NCBI GenBank assembly: GCA_033296885.1
Contig: MU863937.1
Location: 124,001-188,000 of the forward strand
Direction of reading: 5' to 3'
DNA from: Triangularia verruculosa
Taxonomy: Eukaryota > Ascomycota > Sordariomycetes > Sordariales > Podosporaceae
Length of the DNA: 64,000 nucleotides
Part shown: positions 43,464 to 54,517 of the stretch, piece after piece
Numbering within the stretch: position 1 is the first letter of the stretch
Layout: every line of letters begins with the position of its first letter
Notes under the pieces: model-generated
Database searches by the model: none
What the model saw: the letters and a program-made list of their open reading frames with translations, nothing else
What the model was told of the DNA's origin: nothing
Program-made: the position numbers and the translations under genes

Positions 43464-46303
43464 ACCCCCGTTAATAATAAAAACAAGGGCCCTTTAAACT
43501 GCTCCAGAGCCATGCGAACTATCTTTGCAGACCCATTACTATCTTTCAGGGTATATTCATTGGCTTTGGCTTTCATCGACGAGGCCCTCGATATGCTATA
43601 TCACCTGGCAGTGTCAGTTGTCAGGATCTCTATATGGCTGCCTACCTCTCAAGTTCAACACTGAGATCAAGAACCGTCGTCCATTTAGTGTATTCCCATT
43701 ATCTAACAAGGCTACGAGTTTGTAGTTCAGTGACGAATGACATTGCAGGAAAGAATCAGTCAGCCTCACAAAGTGCTGATTCTTGCCGGTTTCGGGGGCC
43801 AACATGGGCAATGCCATGTGGGAAAATCCGGGAACGGGTCACATTGGAGCGGGAAGAGATGTAGATCGGATAAGCAGCTTTTCGGCACATCGGTTTTCTG
43901 ATATCTGAGGTTTCATTCTTGTGCTATTGGAGTGGTGTGGTATGCCAAGTTTGTTCGGGATTGGATGATTTCGGGCGCGGGGCAATTGAAGGTGGGTGGC
44001 TTCTGGAAACAGGGAAGAAGGACGAAAACGGGGTGGTAAAAGGGGGTTTGTGATGAAATGGTTACCGTGCAGAAAGGAGATGAGATCTACGGGTAAGGCT
44101 GCTGCCGAGGGAGCTTTGAGGATGAAAGATTGTTCGTATGGGCGCGGGTTAGGTACCTAGGTAGGTATGGTTGTGGTGGCTTGTCGAGGTGATGGGTTCG
44201 GGACGTGGGAGGACATCGGGAGTGGCGTTTGGAACATGCAGACTTGCTGCCGACTTTCTCCTTGTGCGGGTTAGGTTGTTGAAGAAGTCGAGCTATAGAT
44301 CTGCAGAGAGACTATCTTTAGTAGTAACAGGGCGAATTTGTGTCTCATTTTAGTAGCTTTAGTATGTTAGTAGTGGGCTATAATTGATTGCTAGGATCAT
44401 GATTGGCTGCCTTGTCGTTGATTTCCTTGGTTGAGGAAAAGGATTGAAGCCATCACCATTGTCTTGGCACATGGTTGACCTCGTGATATGGGGCGGCTCA
44501 GGGGCGGTGACCCGTTGCCGCTTAACTTATTCCCAAATCTATTTGACAAGAAGAAAAATACCATTGGATTCTGATAGGTTCAATGCATGTAGACCGCTAT
44601 TCTGTGAATCACCTCACCGCGCTCTCAAGATTTGGAGGTTGAGGTCCTACCAGCCAAGACACAATTTGTACGCCCTGATTGTGCAAGTTGAGGAAGTCCT
44701 CGATCGATCACAAGACTCAGATGAGGGATAATAAACAACCAAGAAGTTACTGACTCTGTGAGGGCATTGCAACCACATGCCATCCATGATTGGGCCGGGA
44801 GGGTATCACGATGGTGGCAAATGAACGCCTGATCGGCGGAAGGGCGGTTTGGTTCACCCTGAATTGCGCCCAAAAGTGAACAAGATGAGGCTTCGTCCGG
44901 CAGGCAGATACTTTGAGAGGATATCGTGACTTTTGGGTAGCTAGCTAGCTAGTGCAGGAGTTCGATGTTACCTCGAGTCTCGCGATCTGCGGCGAAATAT
45001 GAGCAGCCGTACAGGTAGGTCTTTCCACGGAGAAACAACCCCCAAAGTCACTCCTCCGTGGAGAAAGATAGAGAACCGCATCTCCTTTTCACCTCCAGGA
45101 CATCTTCATATCGGTAGCATTACCTTACCATTCAAGTCCGAAATAGCTGGAGACCATACCAAAGCTCAAACCCCCATTCTTCCCTCCCATAGACCTCCCC
45201 AAATAGATTAAATCTACACTTTTGCTGACCGGTATACTCGCACCACATCCTGCCCGTCACCGTTAAACATCAATGTTTTCTGCAGGTAGAAGCAAAGCAA
45301 AACATAGTCAACGCAACTTACACAGCAGCCAATGTGCTGTTTTAGGCGGGCATGCAGTACAACAGTCACAAATCATGCCACCTCACAGTTCTAGAAGCAC
45401 TTTATATCTCATGTTGTCATCCCTCAAACTGCTGTAAAGTGATCAATGTGGTACTACCCCCGCCAGAAACGACAAAAGTTAACTCTGCATCAGAGACCCG
45501 TTGTTGTGTCACTTTGACACGACAGGCAGCAACAACAATAGCAAGGATGTAGCGTGTAGGGCGGAGTGAGCACCCGGCCGAGAGGCGGGCACGGGCAGGA
45601 TGACTCGCCTTGCATATACCACCTACTCTGTCGATCTTATAGATCAAGAAGATTTGGCATCCAACGGGGGGCAACAGGGCGAGAAACACAGGTAGCATCA
45701 TGAAAGGAGGTATCATTCCGTGACATTATTGGTGTGATAGCGTCTCATTATGGTTCTGTTTCGTAAAACTCCAGTCATAACTACCAAATGACAGTGGCTC
45801 GACAGAAGAGTCAAGCCGAAAAATTAAACGTTGTAACAAACACCTCAAAGTGCTTCCTTTTCCCTTCCTTTCCCTGTCCAGTTTTATCCTACCGCCCCCC
45901 AAACGTAACCGTACCATCCATACCGAAACCGTAACCCCAAGCCTCCTGCCTAACCAATACAAAGAAGAAAGAAAACGTTAATAAGCCAAATGAACCACCC
46001 AGAGGTATAACAATCATGAATTAAGGAAAGATACATGTTTTTGTTGTTGTTGTTTGTTTTCGTTTTAGTATCATGCAGTGATGACACATCCATGATATGA
46101 TGATGACATGAGAAAGGAAAGCCCAAGAGAGAGAAGAAAAGAGGAGAAACCCGCCTGGGTCCTTACTTACCTTGTATATTATGACATGTCTTGCAGAAGA
46201 CCCACATCTCTCGGCCGTAGCCTTACCCTTCTGCCGTGCACTGTTGCTCTACAACAATGATCAACAATTGACAACCCCTAACCCCTGTCTCTCCAGCCCT
46301 ACC
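43464..46303. other. 2.8-kb spacer without recognisable genes
   Basis: Decaying 21-bp repeat copies to about 43560, then nothing coding that I can support. Short palindromic motifs of the TAGGTACCTAGGTA type occur at about 44150 and a TAGCTAGC run at about 44938-44950. The right end is the 3' flank of the next gene. Confidence 0.5.
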
Positions 46304-47943
46304 CTACTCCTCCCGTTGCCCGCGCCCGGTCTCCTGCCCTTGGCTACCAGCACTCGGCGGCGGCGGCGGTGGAGGAGGAGGAGGAGGCGGTCCCATATGC
46401 ATCACACCAGCAGGCATGGGCATGGACATAGGCATGGGCATCATCCCAATCGGCGGCCACGTACAGTTGGCAGGGTGCCCGACAGCCCCATTCCCTGGAC
46501 CACCGGCCCCCATCACAGCCCTGATCCCTGGCAAGTGATTCCCATGGTTATGCCCATGAGCATGGTGCTCCCCGTTCACCCCCGGCATAGGACCGGTAAC
46601 CTCGACCTCAAACCTCACTACACCCTTGGGTGTCAGTGCCCCGATGAAGCGGGATAGGTCATCGCCCGAGTAGTTGCTCAAGTCGTAATCTTCTCCATCG
46701 ACATGGACACTGACAACTAAGGCCCTAAGATGCCAGAGGCGGGCAGGAGACTTGTCTGCCGTTGTCACCTGAGAGAAAGAAGCTGGAGACCGACGGACAT
46801 AGTTCAAGGCCGCGTCTTGAAGGGAGCGGATGGTAAGTGGGGTCTGCTCTAGGGTGCGTTGTTCACCGTGGTGGCGCCAGTGAATGTGCAAAAGCACGTC
46901 GTGGAGGGGTTGTTGAGGAGCGGTATTGGTGGGGGAAGGCGCAGACCGAGGAGAAGGGTTGGTTGCTGCGGCAAGTCCAGGGCGAGAAGCAGCGGGGTTT
47001 TGACTGAGGGGTTGTGGCTTGGGGCCAGTGTTGGAAGGTACAACGTGGAAAACGTGGGGGGGTGGCATCATCCATCCTCCGGGAGGTGCTTGAGGAGGAG
47101 GGGGAGGGGGGGGATGGCCACGATGGTCAATACCATCACCCATCATTGGGAAGCCCCTGGGTGGAACGCAGCGAACACGTTGGGAGAACACCCCGCCAAA
47201 GAAGGGGGGTCTTCGGTTGGGCACGACTGCCGGCACATCAGAGTCGGTGGGGTCGAGGTCATTGTCTGAATCGTCATCAGATGACCTTGAGCAGGAGCGA
47301 GACCGGGCCGGTGAGCGGGAGCGGGAACGAGAACGGCGGACAGCCTTGCTCTTGGACGATACATGTGCACTCTTGGAAGCCCTGGCCGCTTTGTCCCGGT
47401 TGCGCTTCTTCAGCACGCCAGTGGAGGTGACTGAGACAGTCTCGTTGTCTGACAGTGACTCCTCGTAGGTGGACGGGGACTGATCAACAGTCACAGTAGA
47501 AGAGAGAGAGGCGGTGTCGCTGTCGCTTCCGTCCTCGCTATCACTCGACGGCTTGAGACTGTGCTTCTTGAGGCTGGCCACGAACGCATATCCGTTGGTA
47601 GATATGTAGTTCTGCACGGCGGTGGCAGACTTGACATGAAGCCCGTGGATGGCTTCTTGGAGAGTAGGTGCCAGCTCCGACATCAGCACCTCCCGCTTGC
47701 CCTGTTCGGCTCTTAGGATCAAGGCCTTGAACTTTCCCAGGGGTTCCATCGCAGTGACCAGTGAGATATCAGCATCTTGGCGGCTGAAGAACTTGCAGTT
47801 CTCTGACAGGAGACATATTAGTGACTGGTATTAAGATGCCTGCAGCAAGCAGCATGCTTGAGGTGTGGCATATAGCGGTGAGAGAACGTACCAATGACCT
47901 GAGAACGCAGGTCGATAGCTGGCGGGGGAGCCATGGGAGCCAT
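46304..47943 (-). CDS. Unrecognised protein with RS-like and poly-Pro tracts
   Basis: I do not recognise the family. Two exons, 47943-47892 and 47802-46304; 516 aa. The short first exon (MAPMAPPPAIDLRSQVI) was added because the large exon has an in-frame conserved-looking N-terminus (ENCKFFSRQDADISLVTAME) and a CAG acceptor, matched by a GTACGT donor. Residues about 18-105 look like a folded helical domain (FKALILRAEQGKREVLMSEL). An acidic/Ser region and an Arg-Ser stretch (RRSRSRSRSPARSRSCSRSS) follow, then poly-Pro runs. A second ordered block (VLLHIHWRHHGEQRTLEQTP, then LRALVVSVHVDGEDYDLSNY) lies in the C-half. The end is Met/Pro-rich with 12 consecutive Pro. The RS tract suggests an RNA-related nuclear role, which is inference only. 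Confidence 0.7.
46364..46399 (-). repeat. Poly-Pro coding tract (GGA/GGC repeat)
   Basis: A GGCGGC/GGAGGA run on the plus strand encodes 12 consecutive prolines on the minus strand near the C-terminus of the RS/poly-Pro protein. Confidence 0.8.
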
Positions 47944-49423
47944 ACTCGAGCAGAGACGGTGTTGTTGAGGTGATTGCTGGACAGAGTCAAAGTAATGTGA
48001 GGGTACTAGCATTGGGTAATCCAACCCCGGATGTCGAGCTGGTGATGCGAGTAAAGTCTCGAATCCGGAAGGAGACTGGCCGAAGCCAGGGATGGGCCAT
48101 ACTTATACCCGTTTGTAAAAGTGTTCTACGTGCCACCGCGAACGTTTGTGCGTCCAGGTGGGCACCCGTCACAAGGCATGAGGCCCTTCGGGGAAGGAGA
48201 GGGGGGGAAGGACATAAACAAGACCGTAGCTAGCTTTCGACAGCGAGTAGGAAAACGAGGCGGACTTGCATGCCCGGCTGATGCATATGTAAGTTATGGG
48301 AACTGGGGGGGATCCGGAGTACCAAACTACGACGGATACCCCGGAGGAACATGACGAACCATGCGGTAAGTGGATACACCGCAGTTCAATGCCGTCAATA
48401 TAGAAGTTGTTGAGCGGCTCAGTCGCCCGGCAGGAGTGTGATGAGGGAAACTGGAGGGAATACTAAGATGAGCGCCGGCATACTATGAGCGTATGTACCA
48501 TCGGCTGGACACCGTTCTTGTCTCCCTCGAAGGCGGAATGGGGGGTCACTTGACGTTGTGTCCGGCCGGGTACCGTTGCTTTGTTTTATTTTAACCATTC
48601 ATCCAAGGCCACGGAAACAGGCATTGTTTGTTGTGTATCATATCATGGCGAAGTTGAAGCCGTTGTGTAATTTTAGATGGTGACACAAGCAACGGTCCGC
48701 ACCTTTTGCGGAAAGATCGTCTTGATTATATCACATCTGGCTGAGATGCCGTGTAGCTTGGTGAACCCGGACTATGAAAGCAACGCAAAATTTGTGTGCC
48801 CTAGAGAAATCCGTTTGAGGCGTTCCATCACATCAATATCTGCTTTGTGATATACATACAGCCCTAACCGCTGTGGCAGCTGCAGGAGTAACCTGGCGGT
48901 GAAGGGACGCCGATAAGGACGCCGAGGAGTGGTCGTCCCGAACTCGCCGGACAGGTGACAAGAAGAAGCACATTTGGCCCCCAAGCCTCATTCAAAACCA
49001 CTTGATGCGAAGCATTGGGTCAGTATTTCTCACAATGCCATTTTTTCAGATTCACTTACACAGTTTTACACAGTTTTACACAATTGGTCAAACTGCCAAA
49101 TCGAGATCCCCGTCCAATGGCTGGCAAAGTTACTAGATCAGGGACGGCCGTTTAAGCCACCACCAAAGCAACCAAGATCCAATCACAGACGACAAATCAC
49201 ATTTCCCTACCAGGGGCAAATGTCGAAGCCCGTACCTGGTTGAATGTAGGGCTGCTCCGGCCGCAAATCGTGACCTTCACTCGTCCCAATGGAGCTGACA
49301 AGCCAATTGCCCTTCAGCATGCCAGGATCGTGCCCTGCTACCCTTGTAATCCATGGATGTATTAGGCCGCCTAGTTATTATCTATCTCCACCAGTCAGTT
49401 TTGCCTGCATGAGCCCTTCAACC
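47944..49423. other. 1.5-kb spacer between nup82 3' end and the RS/poly-Pro gene
   Basis: Promoter of the RS/poly-Pro gene and 3' flank of nup82. No gene recognised. A 25-bp segment at 48156-48180 resembles, on the minus strand, the internal control region of 5S rRNA and a second copy at 54293-54318 (see findings). Confidence 0.5.
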
Positions 49424-52137
49424 TCATCCAACCGTCAATCTCTCAAGCCGTTCTTTGACGGCATCTACCATCATTGATTCCCTATCCAACAAACTCATCA
49501 CTTGTGCCATTTTCGCCTTGCGGACGTCTGCTGGAATCCTGACGCCAGGCGCCGGCGAGGCGGGCCCGTCTTCAGCTGCCTCCCCTTGTCTTCTTTGCAG
49601 CTGCTCAGCCTGCGCCAGAAGCGAGTCGCTAAGTTCCTTAATCTCCTCGAATCGCTTCCAGGGGTGTCTGGTCTTGGAGTCAATGGGCGAGGTATCGACT
49701 TCGGATCCCAAGATGCTGTTTTCAAAGCCCTTCACTTCCTCCACCCAGGCCTTCTCCTTGTCACTCAGGTCGCGAGTAGTGGCGCGGCCGAGCTTCTTCT
49801 TGATTTTTTCCATTCTGCTCGCCAATTCCTCCTGCCGTCTCTGCGCCTGATCAAGGCGCGACCGGGTGAGCTCGTTGATCGAAATAGGTTCATCGTCGCC
49901 CAAATCGTCGCCCGTAATGGTGTCAATTCTCTTCTTGACCTCGCTTGCCTTAATCAGCTGGTCTCGTAGTTCAAACTGAAGCGCTTCACATTTTCTAAAC
50001 AACTCCGCCACAGCCTTCTGGATCTCAAGGACTTCGCTGCTCGCCACTTTGTGGCCTTCAGTGAACACCTCGAGAGTAGCCATGGATAACCTAATATCCT
50101 GCTGAAGTAGCGGCCTTCTTCGACCCGTTTTGAGAAGATCGACCCACGCCGGGACGGCATTGCTGCTGCTGAGTAGCACATCAGAGGCATGGAAAACTGG
50201 ACGAGGGTGCCACACCACCTCTGGCTCGGGAATTTCCACCTGCTCATGAACAACTGGTGAGTCTCTGGCAACAGGCGCAAGCTCAAGCTCTGGGGTGTCG
50301 AAGAAGATGGCGATGGGCTGATTATGTGTGGCGGAGAGCAGAAGGTGACCAATATCCTGATCGCGAATGACAACAGGCGCTGAAAGCACATTCATGCCAC
50401 GAGATTGAGTAAAAACGCGCTCCCGCTCCGACCCATGTCCTTGGACCAGCACATCGATACGGAACTCTGCACCAGCCTCCGAGTCCCCTGAGAGCTCACT
50501 TTCAAGGCGGGAAACCCAAGACTCCAGGTTGATGAGAGTGATGCCAGCCGGATGTGTGACGTAGAACGAGTATTTCGAGGTAGTATCCTCGCTAAACATG
50601 GGCCAACTGTCGGGCGTAAGTTCGGCAGGCTTGACAGTGTCAAACGTTTGGAAAGTGAGGAGACTTTGGGTTCTGGCAGTCGCGGAAGATGGCCTCAGTT
50701 TGCTCGTAATCTTGGAGGGCAACCACTCAGCCTCGACGCCCTCAGTTGCTAGGCATATTTTTACTTGACCGCTGGTAGAGAGCAGACAAACAATGGAAAG
50801 CGAGAGTCCGTTCTCTTCTTCTTCGTCCATGGCCAGTTCCTCATCTTCTCCCATCATCAAGTCTGACATGTTGGGCTTCTCTCCGATCACGAAGATGTCC
50901 TTAAGCTCGACCTCATCATCCTGCTCATCTTCAGGATTCAGATCGAAATTAAAGGGCCCTTGGAGTTTGGGGACAATGCCTGGACGAACAGGGCGGGTGT
51001 ATACCTCCACTTCGCCATTTGTCCCAGTAGACTCCAGGATCTTTGGCTCCTGATTGTCCAGATCAGACATCCACTGCAGTTGCTGCTGCGCCAAAAGGCG
51101 ATCCTCATATGAAACGTCGGGACTGTCTTCGGTAGCTGCGATCCTGGAAACAATCGAAACGGACAGAGAAGGGATAAGAGTCGGAGGCGGTGCCCAGCGC
51201 TTAGGAAGTAGAGGACACAGAGCATATACATCGCCTCCAGTCATGGCAACCCAAAGAGTCATGGGCGACCAACCACCCGAGTTCCTCGCTGGGAAACAAG
51301 CCGCAGCAACCTCCATGTCGAAAGAATCAGGCGAGAATGCCTTGTTCGTGGCTGACACGGAGGCACTGAAGTCTTGATCGACGCATGTTCCATCGGCCAA
51401 CCTCTTGAGGTCGATAGCCAGGGTAGCGGCGTCGAAGCTCCAGCGGTCAGTAGCCGACAACTCCCAGATCCGTACGACCGCATCCTCGGTGACCGTAACC
51501 AGGGCTGTCCCGTTTACACCCAAAGGGTGCCAAATTGCTGACACGACGGCAGACCGAGAGGTGACGTGAGTAGTAGGCCCAAGCGTATAAAACTTTGGCT
51601 TGAAGGGAGCCGAGTCGCGTGTGTTGAGGTGTGACGGGTCGGGCAGAATACAGATGTGAATCGTATGAGATGTCAAAACTGCGAGAAAGTCATTGTTTGG
51701 GGACATGACCAGCTGGCGAATGTCCTCGGCAACAGGTGTTTTGATAATCTTTCAACACAAGATTAGCGACAAGGCAAATCAGGGCTGCCACAACTGCTTA
51801 CTCTGTAACCCTCTGGCCCGACATTTCCATTGGCAGCCTCCTCATCGTAGACCTCAAAATCATTTGGTTCCCTCTTGAAACGAACTCCTCCCGTCCGTGC
51901 CTGTTTCGTCTCCCAAGACTCCTTTAAGTCGACCAAATCTCCCCATCTTATCTGCTTCCCAACAGCCACAAAAACTTCGGTTCCTCGACGCGCAATAGTT
52001 CTCCGGGGGCCTAGCTTTGGTTTCTTGTTGTATGCCAAAGACGAAGTCTTGGGGTCGTCGTTGGAGGGCTCAAAGAGCTTGTGGCCTGGGCTGGGCTCAT
52101 TGAGCCAACTGGGAGCAAAGCTTTTGATTCTGGGCAT
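49424..52137 (-). CDS. NUP82: Nucleoporin Nup82 (Nup88 homologue)
   Basis: Cytoplasmic-face nucleoporin that anchors Nup159 and Nsp1 and is needed for mRNA export. Two exons, 52137-51802 and 51748-49424; 886 aa. The N-terminal half is a beta-propeller: MPRIKSFAPSWLNEPSPGH, VYDEEAANGNVGPEGYRIIK, LAVLTSHTIHICILPDPSHL, WHPLGVNGTALVTVTEDAVV. An acidic loop (DEELAMDEEEENGLSLSI) interrupts it. The C-terminal third is coiled coil (EIQKAVAELFRKCEALQFEL, RLDQAQRRQEELASRMEKIK), which assembles the Nup82-Nup159-Nsp1 bundle. MPRIKS is taken as the start; the frame upstream has no ATG. The intron GTAAGC...AAG keeps frame. It is divergent from cbc2 over 435 bp. Confidence 0.9.
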
Positions 52138-52572
52138 TTTAGCCTGCGCAGGGCGCTGTAGAGTCGCGATAGCAGGCTGGTATGGTGTCAAAACAGGTGA
52201 AAGTCGATATGTTCGAGAAGAAAAGCCTACTGGTCATGCGCCTCGGTGATTGATGGGTGCCCAAAACATACAACAAAAAAAAAGACGGGCACGATTTGTT
52301 CGAGCGGGAGGCTGGAAGTGGAAGCTCTCAAAGGACGGGAGCTGCTGGTTTCTTAGCGCGTCTCTGGGTCTTGTCGCCCGGCCAGCTCGCTAGCTTTGGA
52401 TTTTCTGGCAGGCACGTTGTCTTGGCAATCTGATCCAAGTGCCATTGGCGGGACCCACCCCTGTCCAATGCGCTGCAGCAGACCCACCTCGAATTGAAAG
52501 TCGCTGAGAGATGCGACAAGGCGAGACAAGCTTCCTTCCAAGAAACAACCATCACGATACACAACCATCAAG
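52138..52572. promoter_or_regulatory. Short divergent promoter of nup82 and cbc2
   Basis: 435 bp between the two start codons, no other coding sequence. Probably a shared bidirectional promoter; no specific motif assigned. Confidence 0.55.
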
Positions 52573-53274
52573 ATGAGAGGAGTACGCGCGACAGTTGACC
52601 GCCTCGACAGGCCAAGTGCCTACTTTAACAACAGCAAGGTGAGTTTCTTCTTTCAATTATGCAACCAACATCAGCAAAGTTCAGCTCGCTAACATGTACC
52701 TGTTTCTTCACGACTGTACAGCACAAGCGAAGACGATTCGAAAAGGACCAACGTGATGGCGATGACGACACAGCAGGCATGCACCCCGAGAACCGGGAGG
52801 ATGACGATCCGTTGAAGAATGCTACTACTCTCTATGTCGGCAACCTGCAAGTACCCCTCTCTGGATGCGCAATCGGCGAGATCATCGGGCTGACCGTTAT
52901 TTAGCTCCTTCTTCACCACCGAAGAACAAGTGTACGAGCTCTTCAGCAAATGCGGCGAAATCAAGCGACTTGTGATGGGGCTTGACAGATTTACGAAGAC
53001 CCCTTGCGGTTTTTGCTTTGTTGAATACTACACACATCAAGATGCGCTGGACTGCATGAAATACATCGGAGGGACTAAGCTGGATGAACGCATTATTAGA
53101 ACCGATCTGGATCCCGGTTTCGAGGAGGGTCGCCAGTACGGTCGCGGCAAGTCGGGAGGACAGGTACGCGACGAATACCGCGAGGATTACGATGAAGGTC
53201 GCGGTGGTCTCGGCCGCGCTATCGCGAAAGAGCGTGATGGCAGGGATTTTGTAGATGATGGGCGGCTGAGATAG
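52573..53274 (+). CDS. CBC2: Nuclear cap-binding protein subunit 2 (Cbc2/CBP20)
   Basis: Small subunit of the nuclear cap-binding complex, which binds the m7G cap co-transcriptionally with Cbc1/CBP80 and supports splicing and export. Exons 52573-52638, 52722-52846 and 52905-53274; 186 aa. Exon 1 encodes MRGVRATVDRLDRPSAYF. The RRM has RNP2 TLYVGNLSFFT and RNP1 CGFCFVEYY. The cap-binding C-tail is RTDLDPGFEEGRQYGRGKSG followed by GQVRDEYREDYDEG. Intron 2 must use a GC donor (CT|GCAAGT) to rebuild GNLSFFTTEEQ; the nearby GT at 52851 would shift the frame. Highly conserved and unambiguous. Confidence 0.95.
52847..52904 (+). other. GC-AG intron of cbc2
   Basis: 58-nt intron with donor GCAAGT, branch-like GCTGAC at about 52889, and acceptor TTTAG at 52904. 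The only join that keeps the invariant RNP2 sequence in frame. Confidence 0.85.
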
Positions 53275-53601
53275 GTGGGCTATGATTGTCGACTGGTTGC
53301 GCTGGCCAACTGGTCGGAACTTGATACCCCGGAAAGGTCGAGAATGATTTTCCATGTGCAACAGACATAATATATGTATAATGTGGCATTTGAGCCTTCT
53401 TTGCCGGCTGCTAGGTGGCTCTCGATGGCCTGTATCTCTGGAAATTCACAAAAGCTGGATTCCGCCTGATCTGGCAACGAATGTGAAGAACAATTTAAAT
53501 TGTCCGCCTTGTTGTAACAGATGCCATCGTGAACGCCGTTTATTTCATTTGATATAATACAGAGGATATACATGCCCAAGCATACGCCTTTCGTCTGTTG
53601 T
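53275..53601. other. Convergent 3' flanks of cbc2 and mL60
   Basis: 327 bp, no gene; presumed overlapping 3' UTR space. Confidence 0.6.
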
Positions 53602-54060
53602 TTAGTAACCAGGGGGGTTGAGTCTCTGCGACACACGAGTCCACTTGGGGAGTTCTAGAGTCCCATGTTAGCCACCAATTCAACACCTTACCAACAGCCC
53701 GTACAGATCCAACATACTGTGAATGCCCTTGCGATACTTCTTCTCCTTGCGGTCGAAAATAGTGTACTTGTCCTTCGCTAACATCTCCGCCTCGGTCGGC
53801 ATCTCGTACTTCCACCGCTCCAACGACTTCAGCGTCTCGCCCTTCTTCGCCAGCGCCGTGCTCAGCGTCTCGACAACGTTATCGACGGCCTTTAATCTCT
53901 GTCGTTGCCGGTACTTTTGCGTGGGGGACAGGCGCCATGGGATCTTCCTGTAGTTGTGTGTCAGTTTTTAGTTCATTACCACTTTGAACAAAAGCCTGGA
54001 AGAGACATACCATAGAAGACCCCCGCTTAGGGAATTCGTCGCTCTGAAGGCCCCAAACAT
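53602..54060 (-). CDS. MRPL31: Mitochondrial large-subunit ribosomal protein mL60 (MrpL31)
   Basis: Fungal-type component of the mitochondrial 54S ribosomal subunit. Three exons, 54060-54011, 53947-53718 and 53654-53602; 110 aa, the expected size. N-terminus MFGAFRATNSLSGGLLW continues KIPWRLSPTQKYRQRQRLK, then the conserved DKYTIFDRKEKKYRKGIHKL and the end PKWTRVSQRLNPPGY. Junctions GTATGT/CAG and GTATGT/TAG keep frame. Easily missed because each exon is short and a longer frame exists on the same strand in another phase. Divergent from trs20. Confidence 0.9.
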
Positions 54061-54517
54061 GGTTGAATGTCTGCTGCTGGCCGGGGGTGGGTGGGTTGGA
54101 GAGGACGTCAGTCAACTTCGGGACTTCGTCGGGACCATTCTCAAATTCCAAAAAATCGCGGGCTGGCTCACCGGCTGGCTGGGCTGTGGCAAGGCAAGCC
54201 AATCACTGAGCTGCGCGCCCCATAGATAAACTAATTTGTGGGGCAACCCCCGCGACCCACACCGCAGCTGCCGCCTTGCAGCGCTAGTCAGCGCATGCCC
54301 TGGGATGGGTGACCACCTCCTGTTGGTGTTGGAGCTTGTTCCATCACTGGAAAGTTGAAGCTATCTCCAACATTACACGAACCAACATCACCACCACCTG
54401 ACGATACCCCAGCCCTAGCCTGGAAGATAATGAAGACTATCGACACTGACTGAAAAAACTTAACCCAACCACAAACCCCCAGACAACACACCCAACGCAG
54501 CAAGCAAGCCCCTAAAA
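54061..54517. other. Divergent promoter of mL60 and trs20
   Basis: 457 bp without coding sequence. Contains a 5S-like segment at about 54265-54317, listed separately. Confidence 0.55.
54265..54317 (+). other. Possible 5S rRNA-derived fragment (box A/box C-like)
   Basis: CTGGGATGGGTGACCACCTC at 54300-54319 closely resembles the box C region of 5S rRNA, and CAGCTGCCGCCTTGCAGC at 54265 lies at the spacing expected of box A. The rest of a 5S gene is not recognisable, so at most it is a relic. Weak evidence. Confidence 0.25.

Noticed and set aside
48050..48090. TCTCGAATCC, resembling a reverse-strand tRNA T-arm
   Set aside because: No matching stems or A-box at tRNA distance.
53540..53815. 91-codon minus-strand frame beginning MEVRDADRGG
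   Set aside because: Out-of-frame shadow of the mL60 exons, which give a complete conserved protein.
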